Below the pieces are notes generated by a model that worked only from the letters and a program-made list of their open reading frames with translations, searched no databases and was not told the DNA's origin. Shown here piece by piece: positions 7,746 through 16,422 of a DNA stretch of 64,000 nucleotides (the stretch's first letter is position 1; every line of letters begins with the position of its first letter). Location: positions 1-64,000 of the forward strand of contig JBCBDU010000015.1 of assembly GCA_038529355.1 (NCBI GenBank), in the 5' to 3' direction. This DNA is from CALBPI01 sp038529355. Its GTDB lineage: Bacteria; Pseudomonadota; Gammaproteobacteria; Steroidobacterales; Woeseiaceae. Position numbers and translations under genes: made by a program.

Positions 7746-9221
7746 TCACGGTGCGGTAATCCACGCGATCCTGCGTTGTCGATCTTCGCCGTCGGCGGGG
7801 CCATAGCGCACGATCAGATCGTCCTTGCCATCGCCATTCAGGTCGACCACGCCAACCTGTTCGCCGTTCGCAGGTGCATCAATCGCCATCAGTTGCTGGT
7901 CATTCGAGAATACGCCTGCACCCAGGTTGCGCCGCCAGGCGAGCTGTCCTTTTCGCGACTTCAGTATCAGGTCACGCTTGCCGTCGCCGTCCATGTCGCC
8001 AAACTCGATGGTTGGCAGTTCAACCTGACCGCTGCTGAAATCAAAACGGATTTTTTCTTTAATGATAGTGGTCGGTTCGGCCGGTAAGTCGCCATCGTCG
8101 TTGGTTGCATAGATGGATACGCGCAATGTCACCGACTTGGCAAACAGCGCGCTGATGATGCTGCGCAGACCGATCTTGATCGACGGACTCACCAGAGCTT
8201 CATGCGCGTCGTCCAGCGTTATTGGCGTCAAGCCGAACTGGTACCCGGTACTGACGAGCGTGGTATTCGGCTCTGGCGCAAAGCGCAGTGTGTCATTGTC
8301 GCGAATGGCTTTGTGGAAACGGTACGTGGACGTCTTGTCGAATACGCCATTGCTGCGAGTCTCGAGCGTGACCAGATCAGGCAGCCCATCGCCATTAATG
8401 TCTCTCAACAATTCCGCTTCCCGCAACATGACATCGCTCTGGTCGACCTCGTCATCGCCGTTGTAGAACACCTCTATGTCACGTTCGCTGGCAAGTCCGA
8501 GTCGGGAGTTCCTGACGCGTGACTCGCGCGCGTAAGCGCCGTCGTTGCGTCCGAACCAATGTACGTCGTTGCCACGAATCGCAAGGATCGCTGCTGCGCC
8601 TTGCGCCGTCGCCGCTGCAAACTTGGGAGGGCGGTATGACACCGCATTTTCGTAACTGCGACGTACGCTGGGCAGCGCTGGCGTGCCGAGTGCTGCGTAG
8701 GTGGTGTCATCGAAAATACGCAGCGTGTCGAAATCGGGCACCAGCAACTCCGCAGCCTCGTCGCCGTCAATATCGCGCGCGAAATCAATGGCACTGGTCA
8801 GCGCCGAGAATGAGCGACCGCGAAAGATGCTGGGCGCATCGGCGACACGCGCTGGCTGAGTGCTTTGTCCATCAAGCCGGTAGACGCCGGAGGCGGCCAG
8901 GATGAATAGCGCATCGGTGTTTGCATCCACGGGTCCCACGTCGATGGCAACGGTATCTTGCGGCAGCGCAATCTGCGTTACGTCGAGTTTGGTGCTGCGC
9001 AGGTGGGCAATCGCCAGTTGCGGTTGGCCACGATCATCACGTCCGCCGACGACTGCCACTTGACCACCACTGTTCGGCAAGCGCAGCGCAAGCCATTGAG
9101 TCTGCGCGTTGAATGCCAGGGTCAGATCGCTCGCGTTCGTGGGTAGCGCCGTTAGCAATAGCGCCATGCACATGGCGTGAATTACTACCTTTGGGCGACC
9201 TGGTGTTACCTTATTGCGCAT
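7746..9221 (-). CDS. exported FG-GAP/VCBS-repeat protein
   Basis: A 491-residue exported protein. The start ATG at 9221 is preceded by a perfect AGGAGG at 9226-9231, so the longer in-frame extension to 9284 is rejected. A signal peptide ends near ALPTNAS. Several calcium-binding-like FG-GAP motifs are visible: RDIDGDEAAEL, RDINGDGLPDLV, GDMDGDGKRDLI and VDLNGDGKDDLI, separated by about 80-150 residues as in irregular beta-propellers. Such proteins are secreted or surface-attached, often with unknown ligands. It converges on the exported protein at 6230-7705 and diverges from the amidohydrolase operon at 9309. Confidence 0.85.
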   Translation of the reverse strand: MRNKVTPGRPKVVIHAMCMALLLTALPTNASDLTLAFNAQTQWLALRLPNSGGQVAVVGGRDDRGQPQLAIAHLRSTKLDVTQIALPQDTVAIDVGPVDANTDALFILAASGVYRLDGQSTQPARVADAPSIFRGRSFSALTSAIDFARDIDGDEAAELLVPDFDTLRIFDDTTYAALGTPALPSVRRSYENAVSYRPPKFAAATAQGAAAILAIRGNDVHWFGRNDGAYARESRVRNSRLGLASERDIEVFYNGDDEVDQSDVMLREAELLRDINGDGLPDLVTLETRSNGVFDKTSTYRFHKAIRDNDTLRFAPEPNTTLVSTGYQFGLTPITLDDAHEALVSPSIKIGLRSIISALFAKSVTLRVSIYATNDDGDLPAEPTTIIKEKIRFDFSSGQVELPTIEFGDMDGDGKRDLILKSRKGQLAWRRNLGAGVFSNDQQLMAIDAPANGEQVGVVDLNGDGKDDLIVRYGPADGEDRQRRIAWITAP

Positions 9222-9308
9222 GAAACCTCCTGCTGGTGAGAGTTTCTTGACTGCATCGTTGGCGTTTTGTTCAACGGGTAGCAAAAAATCATAAAAGGGG
9301 ACTCAAAC

Positions 9309-10664
9309 ATGTTACGTCTGTTGATAGCACTCATCTCGATCGCGGCCAGCGCAGTCGCCGTTGCCGACAAGACGGCGCTGGTCGGCGGCCGTCTGATCGA
9401 CGGGTTCGGTCATGCGCCGATTGCCAATAGTGTCATCTTGATCGACGACGACACGATTACAGCGGTCGGCACGGTCGCAACGTTGGCGGTACCCGAAGGG
9501 TATACGATTGTCTCAACAGAGGGGATGGATGTGCTGCCGGGCTTATGGGAGAGTCATGCGCATCTGATGCTGACCGGTCATGCTGATTATCCCTACTGGC
9601 AGGCGACCTATCAGGATCGATTTGCCAGCGAGATCATGCCGGCGAGTGCCGGGCATTTGTTGATGGCAGGCGTGACGTCGGCGCGTGATCTCGGCGCGCC
9701 GCTTGACGCATCCGTGTCGGTAAAGCAGCGGATCGACAGTGGGCAGATCCCCGGTCCGCGCCTGTTCATGTCAGGACCGTTTTTGCAGGCCGAGGTAGAG
9801 GATTGGCAAAAGGGCTACCGCTGGGCGGTCACATCGGTTGCGGACGCGCGCCGCAAGGTCGCGCAGCTTGACGAGGCCGGTATGGTCATCGTCAAGCTCA
9901 TTGATCAGGACAAGATGGCTCGGCCAGTCGCGCAGGCGATCGTTGATGAGGCGCACAAACGCGGTATGAAGGTCGTTGCGCACTCGCATCGGCCTGACGA
10001 AATCCGCGTTGGCCTGCAGATTGGTGTTGATAACTTTGAACACACAGGTCTGACGACGGCGCCAGAGTATCCGCAGGACATTATCGAGGCGCTGAAGGAG
10101 CGCACCGCGACTGGCCGGGTCGCCGGCGGCCCGTTGTTCTGGACGCCGACCGTCGAAGGACTATGGAACTTCGATCGTACCGTTGCGAATCCAGAGAAGC
10201 TCGACAATCGTTGTTGGGAGCGGGGGTTGCGCCCGGAGACGATAGCCGATATCCGCCAGTCGATTGCGCAGCCGGGTCAGCTTGGCTACACGCGTCTGAC
10301 GCCGTTGCGCAAACCCACGTTAAAACGCAAGATCGCGCAATTGCGCGAAGCTGGCGTGGTGTTTCTGGTCGGCACAGATAGTGGCATACCGATGAAATTC
10401 CACTGCCAGTCAACGTGGAATGAGCTGGACGTACTGGTACGGGTGATGGGCTTGCCGGTGATGGACGTTATTCGCTCAGCCGTCTATTGGCCCGCTGTGA
10501 TGATGGGTGTCGAAGATGAACTGGGGACAGTCTCCGCCGGCAAAAAGGCCGATATCATCGCCGTGCGCGGTGATGTGCTTGAGTACATTAATCTGCTGCA
10601 ACATGTTGATCTGGTCATGAAGGGCGGCGTTATCTACAAGCAAGACGGTGCGCCCGTTCGATGA
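9309..10664 (+). CDS. exported amidohydrolase (imidazolonepropionase-like/prolidase-like)
   Basis: A 451-residue enzyme with a short signal peptide (cleavage near AVAVA-DK). The amidohydrolase-superfamily metal ligands are all visible: H83 and H85 in ESHAHL, K196 in VKLI, H225 in VVAHSH, H245 in FEHT and D357 in GTDSG, consistent with a binuclear metal centre. The N-terminal VGGRLIDG strand and the C-terminal GKKADIIAV segment complete the composite beta-sandwich of the family. The likely reaction is hydrolysis of an amide or peptide-like bond in the periplasm; substrate unknown. AGGGGA precedes the ATG. Its stop overlaps the start of the molybdoenzyme gene (ATGA), so the two are translationally coupled. 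Confidence 0.88.
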   Translation: MLRLLIALISIAASAVAVADKTALVGGRLIDGFGHAPIANSVILIDDDTITAVGTVATLAVPEGYTIVSTEGMDVLPGLWESHAHLMLTGHADYPYWQATYQDRFASEIMPASAGHLLMAGVTSARDLGAPLDASVSVKQRIDSGQIPGPRLFMSGPFLQAEVEDWQKGYRWAVTSVADARRKVAQLDEAGMVIVKLIDQDKMARPVAQAIVDEAHKRGMKVVAHSHRPDEIRVGLQIGVDNFEHTGLTTAPEYPQDIIEALKERTATGRVAGGPLFWTPTVEGLWNFDRTVANPEKLDNRCWERGLRPETIADIRQSIAQPGQLGYTRLTPLRKPTLKRKIAQLREAGVVFLVGTDSGIPMKFHCQSTWNELDVLVRVMGLPVMDVIRSAVYWPAVMMGVEDELGTVSAGKKADIIAVRGDVLEYINLLQHVDLVMKGGVIYKQDGAPVR

Positions 10665-11974
10665 AGCGGCGCACTGAGCGGGGCCTGTTCGCCCTGTATG
10701 CCGATGATGCGCGCCGTGCCGATGCTGTTGTTTTCGGTAGACGCACGGACAGCACACGTCGAGGGTTTTTGAAGCATGCGGGGCTGTCAACGATGGCGGC
10801 ACTGGTGGGCGGTGTCATTCCGTTTGCACGCTGGATGCCAGCCGGTTTGGTCCCCGCGGTGTTTGCCGAGTCGGATACGCCGTTCGCGATTCCCGGTAAG
10901 GATGGTTTGACGCTGCTCAATGACAAACCGTTAAACGCAGAAACACCACCGCACTTGCTACGCGATTTGATCACACCGACGGCGCGACACTTCATACGCA
11001 ACAACGGCAACCCGCCGGAACGTGTTGATGTCGATGCGTGGCGGCTCAAGATTACAGGCGCTGTTGAACGTCCGCTGGATTTGTCTATCGCGACGTTGCG
11101 GCGTGACTACGAGGTGCATGAGCTTGCCTTACAGCTTGAGTGTGGTGGCAACGGTCGCGCCGGATTCAATCCGCCTGCCAGTGGCAACCAATGGTCACTG
11201 GGTGCTATCGGTAATTCGCGTTGGACAGGAGTGCGGTTAGCCGACGTGTTGGAGCAGGCGGGCGTCAAACCCAGCGCCGTGTATACGGGGCACATAGGCG
11301 CCGACACACATTTGTCCGGTGTAACGGGCAAACAACCGCTATCGCGCGGTATGCCAATCGCCAAGGCGATGGACCCGCACAATCTGATTGCGTTCGAGCA
11401 AAATGGCGCGGCGATACATCCGCAGAATGGTGCTCCGTTGCGTTTGGTCGTGCCCGGTTGGCCGGGCTCCTGTTCGCAAAAGTGGCTGACCGAAATCCAC
11501 CTGAGCGAACACAAGTGGACCGGTGCGAAAATGGCCGCTCCGGCTTATTCTGTGCCGGAGTATCCGGCTGTGCCGGGCACGGTCGTCGACAAGAAAGCGT
11601 ATCGAACGATCGAGTCGATGCCGGTCAAATCGATGATAACGACACCGGCCAACGCGCATCGGCACGCAGATCACCAACAGCCGTTTGTCATCGCAGGACA
11701 CGCATGGGCAGGTGACCAGTCCGTGTCACGGATGGAGGTGTCGATTGATTTCGGGGCGTCATGGCTGCCTGCTATAGTCGATGAGCCGATCAACGCGTTC
11801 AGCTGGCAGGCATGGCGCGCTGCCGTGAATTTCCCGACGCATGGTTATTATGAAGTGTGGGCGCGCGCTACAGATACGCTCGGACATCAGCAGCCGTTCA
11901 GCGTGCAATGGAATCCCAAAGGCTATTTGAACAACGCGATGCATCGCATCGCAGTGCTGGTCGGTAAGGCCTGA
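10661..11974 (+). CDS. sulfite oxidase-family molybdoenzyme, Tat-exported
   Basis: A 437-residue protein of the sulfite oxidase family. A twin-arginine signal, STRRGFLKHAG (31-41), follows an unusually long 30-residue leader. C161 in LECGGNGR is the expected molybdenum-ligating cysteine, and the C-terminal third is the Ig-like Mo-cofactor oxidoreductase dimerisation domain. Family members oxidise sulfite or related sulfur compounds, or act on other substrates in the YedY group. The overlapping downstream gene encodes a c-type cytochrome, as in SorAB sulfite dehydrogenases, which supports periplasmic oxidation with electrons passing to cytochrome c. The upstream amidohydrolase is not a standard partner, so the physiological substrate may differ from free sulfite. 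Confidence 0.9.
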   Translation: MKRRTERGLFALYADDARRADAVVFGRRTDSTRRGFLKHAGLSTMAALVGGVIPFARWMPAGLVPAVFAESDTPFAIPGKDGLTLLNDKPLNAETPPHLLRDLITPTARHFIRNNGNPPERVDVDAWRLKITGAVERPLDLSIATLRRDYEVHELALQLECGGNGRAGFNPPASGNQWSLGAIGNSRWTGVRLADVLEQAGVKPSAVYTGHIGADTHLSGVTGKQPLSRGMPIAKAMDPHNLIAFEQNGAAIHPQNGAPLRLVVPGWPGSCSQKWLTEIHLSEHKWTGAKMAAPAYSVPEYPAVPGTVVDKKAYRTIESMPVKSMITTPANAHRHADHQQPFVIAGHAWAGDQSVSRMEVSIDFGASWLPAIVDEPINAFSWQAWRAAVNFPTHGYYEVWARATDTLGHQQPFSVQWNPKGYLNNAMHRIAVLVGKA

Positions 11975-12342
11975 TGCGCGTCGTCGTCATTACGATGTTG
12001 CTCGTGTGCGTGATGTTGCCCGTCGCCGTTGCAGGTGATCCATTCGGTGACGATTGGCCCGCCGGTCCCAACCGGGAGTTGACTGGCGCTTTTTGTGGCG
12101 CCTGCCATTCGCTGTCGCTGGTACAGCAACAGGCGATGGATCGGCAGCGTTGGGACAGTTTGCTGACATGGATGAGTGAGAAGCAGAACATGCCAGTAGT
12201 GGATGATGCGTTGCGCGCGCTGATGCTGGACTATCTGGTGGCCAATTTCGGCCCAGACGCTGCGCCCGACAGCACGCGCCTGACCCGCACGTTAGGTGGG
12301 CTGCAAGGCGTCGCGTTGCAGCCACTGCTGATGCGCGACTAG
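11974..12342 (+). CDS. small periplasmic c-type cytochrome
   Basis: A 122-residue protein with a signal peptide ending at AVAG-DP. A single haem-binding motif CGACH gives C41, C44 and H45, and M73 in QNMP is a plausible sixth ligand. Its ATG overlaps the stop of the sulfite-oxidase-like gene by one base (TGATG). Position and size match the SorB-type cytochrome subunit that accepts electrons from SorA, and that is the likely role. The protein is too divergent to name more precisely. Confidence 0.85.
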   Translation: MRVVVITMLLVCVMLPVAVAGDPFGDDWPAGPNRELTGAFCGACHSLSLVQQQAMDRQRWDSLLTWMSEKQNMPVVDDALRALMLDYLVANFGPDAAPDSTRLTRTLGGLQGVALQPLLMRD

Positions 12343-12780
12343 CCGCACAGTAACAGTCCTTACTCGAGTTATTTAATCTTGCGCGCGTGCGTTCGCTGCA
12401 GCGCATCGAGAATCGTCAGGCGTATGCCCTGCGTGTCGCCGGTTGCGCACGCTTTGTAACATTACGCCGTTCGCGCGCGGGCAGCGCGGGGGCCGGCCGT
12501 TGAGCAAAAGTTCCGCGCAATAGTGTTTGTATTTCGCGACAGTTGCACAGATAGCCGCAGATCACGCTAGCTGAGCCAAGTGTCAGTGATGCGACCAAAA
12601 GTTCCGGTGGTTTTTGTCGCCGCAAGCGCGCAATTGATCACCGCGTTCGATAGCGCTTTGCCACAATCGATGTGCGCGTGTTGCCGCAGGCCATGGCGCG
12701 TAACGGCTCGACGCGGCTTGGCAAGCGATTTGCAGTGATGCTGACGGGAATATTCCCGAAATGAAAAATGGAGAGCGATC
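12343..12780. other. 438-bp intergenic region with no supported gene
   Basis: No convincing coding frame is present. A 69-codon minus-strand frame (12416-12625) has no ribosome-binding site or recognisable family. A short minus-strand stretch ending at about 12373 looks codon-like but is closed by a stop after about 25 codons, so a decayed small gene cannot be excluded. The only clear structure is the palindrome at 12745-12758 upstream of the EF-hand gene. Confidence 0.4.
12745..12758. promoter_or_regulatory. perfect 14-bp palindrome upstream of EF-hand gene
   Basis: CGGGAATATTCCCG is a perfect inverted repeat without a spacer, centred about 30 bp before the ATG at 12781. Its position fits an operator for a dimeric regulator acting on the EF-hand gene. 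The regulator is not identifiable. Confidence 0.35.
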
Positions 12781-13041
12781 ATGAACTATCGTTACTTGTT
12801 GGCTGCAGCTGCAACCGCTGCGTTGGCGACCTTCGGTCAGAACGCACTGGCACAGGCTGATGCTGAAGACAAATCTTTCAGTCAACTTGATCAGGACAGC
12901 GACTTGCGTGTGAGCGCCGAAGAGGCGCGCGCCGATCAGGATGTGCTGTCGCAGTTCGGTAAATTGGATGCAAACGCGGACGGCTACCTGGATCGTCAGG
13001 AGTTTGCGCAGATTGACCGTAACGACAGGGACTATCAATAA
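12781..13041 (+). CDS. secreted EF-hand protein
   Basis: An 86-residue protein with a signal peptide (cleavage near ALAQA-DA). Two EF-hand loops are visible: DQDSDLRVSAEE, where the usual glycine at loop position 6 is Leu, and DANADGYLDRQE, which is canonical. It should bind calcium in the periplasm or outside the cell. GGAGAG precedes the ATG with good spacing. It stands alone, with a strong terminator right after it. The second loop is more likely to be a true calcium site than the first. Confidence 0.85.
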   Translation: MNYRYLLAAAATAALATFGQNALAQADAEDKSFSQLDQDSDLRVSAEEARADQDVLSQFGKLDANADGYLDRQEFAQIDRNDRDYQ

Positions 13042-13048
13042 TGACAAA

Positions 13049-13077
13049 GACCGGGTCACGCATTGCGTGACCCGGTC
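13049..13077. terminator. bidirectional intrinsic terminator
   Basis: A 14-bp perfect inverted repeat, GACCGGGTCACGCA (13049-13062) with its complement at 13064-13077, lies between the converging EF-hand gene (stop 13041) and nadV (stop 13085). There is no long T run, but stem strength and position support a shared terminator. Confidence 0.7.
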
Positions 13078-13084
13078 ACTTCAC

Positions 13085-14482
13085 TCAGCGCGCGTCCTCA
13101 TCGGCATGTACCCGCGCACGAATGACATCGAATGTTTCGTCGATCAGCAGCGCGCCGTTGCGAAACACCGGTCGCAGCAGATTCTCCCGCTCGCCTAGCG
13201 CGTCCAGGCGGATCGTTTCAACGCGGGCGGTCTCGCGATCGGCAACCAGTGCCAGACGTCCGCGCTTTGAGCGTTTGCTGCTGTCGGTCGCCGGATCTTT
13301 ATACACGTCGTGCCATTGTCCATCGATGCGAATCGCTGAGGCCTTCATCGCAAATGCCATCGTGTCCCGATTGACCTTCTGCAACAGCTCAGCGCCCATC
13401 CCGAACGCAACATTTTCCGCGCTCAGACGCTTGATCTTCATCACGGCAAGAATCTGCCGGATCATGCGCGGGCTCACACCGTCACCCTGAATCACACGTA
13501 TGTAGTCGGGTAGTACCCGAAACCCCTTGCTGTTCTCGGTGTAGCCAAACTTATCCATCAGGCGGCGGATCGTCTCGCAGACAATATCGACGGGATCGCC
13601 GCTGTCAGGTCGGATGACGACCGTGCCGCCATTGTTGATGACCTGATCGCGTAGCGCGTCTCCCCACAGGTGCTCGACGGCGTGAAACAGGTCATACGAA
13701 TCGCTGACGACTGCTACCAGTTTTTCGTCACCCGCGAACTGGGCGATCATGTTGGCGTATGCTTGCGCCTCGCGGTCCTGCCCCCAACAAGTGATCGTCG
13801 AGTGTTCGGCGGCCGGGATCGAAAAGCCCGGCATGTCGGCTGCGTAGTACTGACGCAGTGCCAGAATGCCGCTCAGCGTATCGGTGCCGAGGAAGTTGAG
13901 CAGGTGCGCAGCGCCGCCGATAGCTGCAGTCTCCAGCGAGCTCGTGCCGCGCGCGCCAAAATCATGCAGTTTGAATTCCAGACCTTCGAGCGAGTTGGCC
14001 GTCTCAAGCATCGCCTCACGAATGATCTCGCGGCAAAAGTTCGAGCGCGTGGCGATCGTCGTCGGGTACCAGATGGCGCGCAGCATCGCGGTCTCCACAT
14101 AGCTGGTGAGCCATGCGCATTGCGGGTCTGTGTTGCGCACCTGCACCAGCACGTTACTGACGGGCAGGCGCATACCTTCCGGTGCCGCTTCGATTTCAAT
14201 GGGCAGGAAGCCGTCGTGCTCGGCGACGATGTACTCCCAGCCAGCGCGATTAAACGGCATGCCATGAGCGGGCAAAATTTCGGCTGCCGCCTCGATGTGT
14301 TCGAGCGTGATCGGTGTCAGCAGATATTCCTTGATGAACATCTGCAAGCCGAAGAACACGCTGTGACTGTGGTCGCCGCCGCGCGATTCGATATAGCTCG
14401 ATACAATCTCGGCGCCGGGCGGATATTGCAGGTAATGAGACGTCTTGTAGGAATCGACGTTAAGGATTGGATTGGTATTCAC
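13085..14482 (-). CDS. nadV: nicotinamide phosphoribosyltransferase
   Basis: A 465-residue protein of full NAMPT/NadV length that makes nicotinamide mononucleotide from nicotinamide and PRPP, a one-step salvage route to NAD. Family segments include NVDSYKTSHYLQYP at the N-terminus, KLHDFGARG, the catalytic-histidine region AAEHSTITCWG and the phosphate-binding RPDSGDP. The start is GTG 14482 with AGGAGC five bases upstream. The gene is monocistronic, ending at a bidirectional terminator. Its leader is markedly AT-rich. No nadR, nrtR or Nudix gene is adjacent, so its control cannot be deduced from neighbours. Confidence 0.95.
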   Translation of the reverse strand: MNTNPILNVDSYKTSHYLQYPPGAEIVSSYIESRGGDHSHSVFFGLQMFIKEYLLTPITLEHIEAAAEILPAHGMPFNRAGWEYIVAEHDGFLPIEIEAAPEGMRLPVSNVLVQVRNTDPQCAWLTSYVETAMLRAIWYPTTIATRSNFCREIIREAMLETANSLEGLEFKLHDFGARGTSSLETAAIGGAAHLLNFLGTDTLSGILALRQYYAADMPGFSIPAAEHSTITCWGQDREAQAYANMIAQFAGDEKLVAVVSDSYDLFHAVEHLWGDALRDQVINNGGTVVIRPDSGDPVDIVCETIRRLMDKFGYTENSKGFRVLPDYIRVIQGDGVSPRMIRQILAVMKIKRLSAENVAFGMGAELLQKVNRDTMAFAMKASAIRIDGQWHDVYKDPATDSSKRSKRGRLALVADRETARVETIRLDALGERENLLRPVFRNGALLIDETFDVIRARVHADEDAR

Positions 14483-14551
14483 TGGAGCTCCTGCTGTGAC
14501 AGTGACGGGCGTCAGTCTTCGCGGCGTGCGAAGAGCGCCTTGGATCAGGCA

Positions 14552-14628
14552 AGTAACTCGTCTAAGTTAGGCTCTTTAAATTATTATAAAACATGAATTT
14601 ATAGGTCTTATCTAAAAAGAGAGTTACT
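14552..14628 (-). promoter_or_regulatory. AT-rich nadV promoter region with flanking inverted repeat
   Basis: The leader between 14483 and 14744 has no gene. On the minus strand a TATAAT hexamer corresponds to 14582-14587, about 100 bases before the nadV start. It is flanked by AGTAACTC (14552-14559) and GAGTTACT (14621-14628), an 8-bp inverted repeat with a 61-bp spacer that could be paired operator half-sites. No clear -35 hexamer was found. Confidence 0.3.
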
Positions 14629-14744
14629 AATTACCTTTCCGAAGAGGTTGCTGATCGAGGTGTTTGCGATCGTTGGTGGCTAGCGTATCGGTCTGATGGC
14701 ATATCGTGATGCCGGCAAAAATCACTTGGGATCACCGGTTACGA

Positions 14745-15431
14745 CTAGTCGTCAAATGTGTAGCCGAAACGTTCGATGTCAGACGCGTAGCGTTGTTGCA
14801 CCAAGGTCTTGCTGGTTTCGTCGTAGTAGTCTTGATAGCGCTTCTTGGCCGGGCGCCGGTTCTTGTTGGGCACGGCCAGTGAGTCGGCATCCGGGATACC
14901 GGCCTGCTGCAAAACGGCGGGCACGCGCTCGTTGATCTCTTCAAGTTTGATCACTTCGTCGACCAGCTCGTGGCCGGTGGCGTCGCAAACATAGTTGGCT
15001 AACGTATATGTGCCGTAGACGAGCCAGCGCTGGTTGTCCGGACCGCCGGCGCCAGGACCATCAGTTTGCGTGTTGGTCAGCCATTCGGCGAACGTCGGCG
15101 TATTTCTGTTTTTCCACCAGGCAGCAAGTTTGCCGCGCATGCCCTTCGGTGGGCGTGTGAAGTGCTGCATGTTGTACAACGACACCAGTCGCGCCCACGG
15201 GTTGCGTACGAACACGAATTTGAAGTACTCGTCGTAATGCCAGCCGCGTTGTTCAAACAGGGTTTTGGTTTCTGCCGGGCTGATATGCGAATAAAACGGT
15301 TTTTCTTCCGTCTTCTCCCAATACGGGACGATCTCGACTTCGCCGTACGGCGCCAGCAACTCGCGAATCGATTCGGAGCCGGTCTTCGGGAACGAAAAGA
15401 AGATGAATTTGTGGGTGTGGGAGATTTGCAT
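14745..15431 (-). CDS. sulfotransferase family protein
   Basis: A 228-residue cytoplasmic protein. The N-terminal FFSFPKTGSES segment is the 5'-phosphosulfate loop for PAPS, and FVFVRNPWARLVSLYN is the 3'-phosphate-binding motif; together they identify the sulfotransferase-2/carbohydrate sulfotransferase type. The acceptor could be a polysaccharide or lipid, and no neighbour narrows it down. Length is at the short end for the family but both cofactor motifs and a plausible C-terminus are present, so the gene looks intact. It is monocistronic on the minus strand. Confidence 0.88.
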   Translation of the reverse strand: MQISHTHKFIFFSFPKTGSESIRELLAPYGEVEIVPYWEKTEEKPFYSHISPAETKTLFEQRGWHYDEYFKFVFVRNPWARLVSLYNMQHFTRPPKGMRGKLAAWWKNRNTPTFAEWLTNTQTDGPGAGGPDNQRWLVYGTYTLANYVCDATGHELVDEVIKLEEINERVPAVLQQAGIPDADSLAVPNKNRRPAKKRYQDYYDETSKTLVQQRYASDIERFGYTFDD

Positions 15432-15504
15432 GGCGGCGCTCTGCTGAATGTCGCTCTTGTCGCGACGCGAAAGCGTAGCACTATCTGTGTGCTGTTACGA
15501 AGCG

Positions 15505-15867
15505 TCAGCGCCGCGCTGCAACGGCATCCACGGCAAGCAGTAGGGCGGCGCTGACAATCCAGACATGCGCCGGCACCTGTTGCAGGCTGTCCAGCAAGCC
15601 GCCAGCGCCTAGCTCGTTGAGCATCGATCGGCTGGGCAGCGCTGCAGTCAGATTGCGGGCAAATTGCCACAGCTGGCCGCCGGCAATCAGCAGGGCAACG
15701 CCAAATGCTGCGAGCGGCAAGTATGCGCGTACCCAACGCTGGCGGTTCAGGCGACGAATAACCCGATCGCGCAGCGACGTATCGGCGGCATCAGTCGTTG
15801 TGACGTACGCCTCTAGCGCGCGATCGAATTGCTCCAGCCAGCGTTGTTCGTTGCGCTCGCTAGTCAT
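15505..15867 (-). CDS. putative anti-sigma factor, membrane protein
   Basis: A 120-residue protein starting at ATG 15867, overlapping the sigma factor stop (15860) by a few bases. The N-terminal 55 residues are charged and predicted cytoplasmic, then there are two membrane segments (about 56-75 and 100-118). There is no zinc-binding HxxxCxxC motif. Its position directly after an ECF sigma gene and its overlap suggest an anti-sigma factor that sequesters the sigma at the membrane. The family is not recognised by sequence, so the role is from context. Confidence 0.6.
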   Translation of the reverse strand: MTSERNEQRWLEQFDRALEAYVTTTDAADTSLRDRVIRRLNRQRWVRAYLPLAAFGVALLIAGGQLWQFARNLTAALPSRSMLNELGAGGLLDSLQQVPAHVWIVSAALLLAVDAVAARR

Positions 15868-16417
15868 GGCCACTCGCCTCAACCATTTGTCTCGTCGCAC
15901 GACTGATCAGCGATTTGACGGTGCCCAGCGGTTTGTCCAGCGCGGTTGCGATCTCCGGGTGCGTAAACCCCATCGCGCGGGACAAAATGATGGCCGCGCG
16001 GCTGTCCTCATCGAGCGTCGCAAGCAATGCATTAACGTCAATTTGCGCCGCCGCGCCGTCCCCTGACGTGGCCTGTGGGGTGTGTGGTTCCACGGCGAGT
16101 GATGACATGGCCTTAGCGTAGCGGCGGCGCGCGCGCAGTGATTGCAGAAACTCCCGATGCGCGATGCGAAACAGCCATGCGGCGAATCGACCTCGGGCAT
16201 CGAACGTGTGCAGCTCGGTCCACGCTTTGGTGAGTGCGGTCTGGGCCATATCGTCGGCGTCGCTGGCGTTGCCTGCGAGCCCGCGCAAGTAGCCGCGCAG
16301 CCGCCCGACGTAGGGTGCAACGAGGCTATCGAAGGCTTGCGTATCGGATGAAAAAGCAGCTTTGCGAATCAAGCGTTGTTCCTCATTTGCCGACCGTTCA
16401 CCGGATGCGTCCGGCAA
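15860..16417 (-). CDS. ECF RNA polymerase sigma factor
   Basis: A 185-residue sigma-70 family protein with only regions 2 and 4. Region 2 includes DADDMAQTALTKAW and the FAAWLFRIAHREF segment; region 4 ends with HPEIATALDKPLGTVKSLISRATRQM, a standard helix-turn-helix for -35 recognition. It is followed by an overlapping membrane protein gene (probable anti-sigma) and preceded by a DUF6249 gene with five bases between them, giving a three-gene operon often seen in gammaproteobacteria. The inducing signal is unknown. Confidence 0.92.
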   Translation of the reverse strand: MPDASGERSANEEQRLIRKAAFSSDTQAFDSLVAPYVGRLRGYLRGLAGNASDADDMAQTALTKAWTELHTFDARGRFAAWLFRIAHREFLQSLRARRRYAKAMSSLAVEPHTPQATSGDGAAAQIDVNALLATLDEDSRAAIILSRAMGFTHPEIATALDKPLGTVKSLISRATRQMVEASGHD

Positions 16418-16422
16418 TAGCG

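Noticed and set aside
12416..12625. 69-codon minus-strand frame with CNCREIQ, considered as a small ferredoxin-like protein
   Set aside because: Cysteine spacing does not match Bfd or another known cluster motif, and no ribosome-binding site is present.
13670..14596. 308-codon plus-strand frame opposite nadV
   Set aside because: nadV has strong family motifs across the whole region; the opposite frame is a by-product of codon bias.
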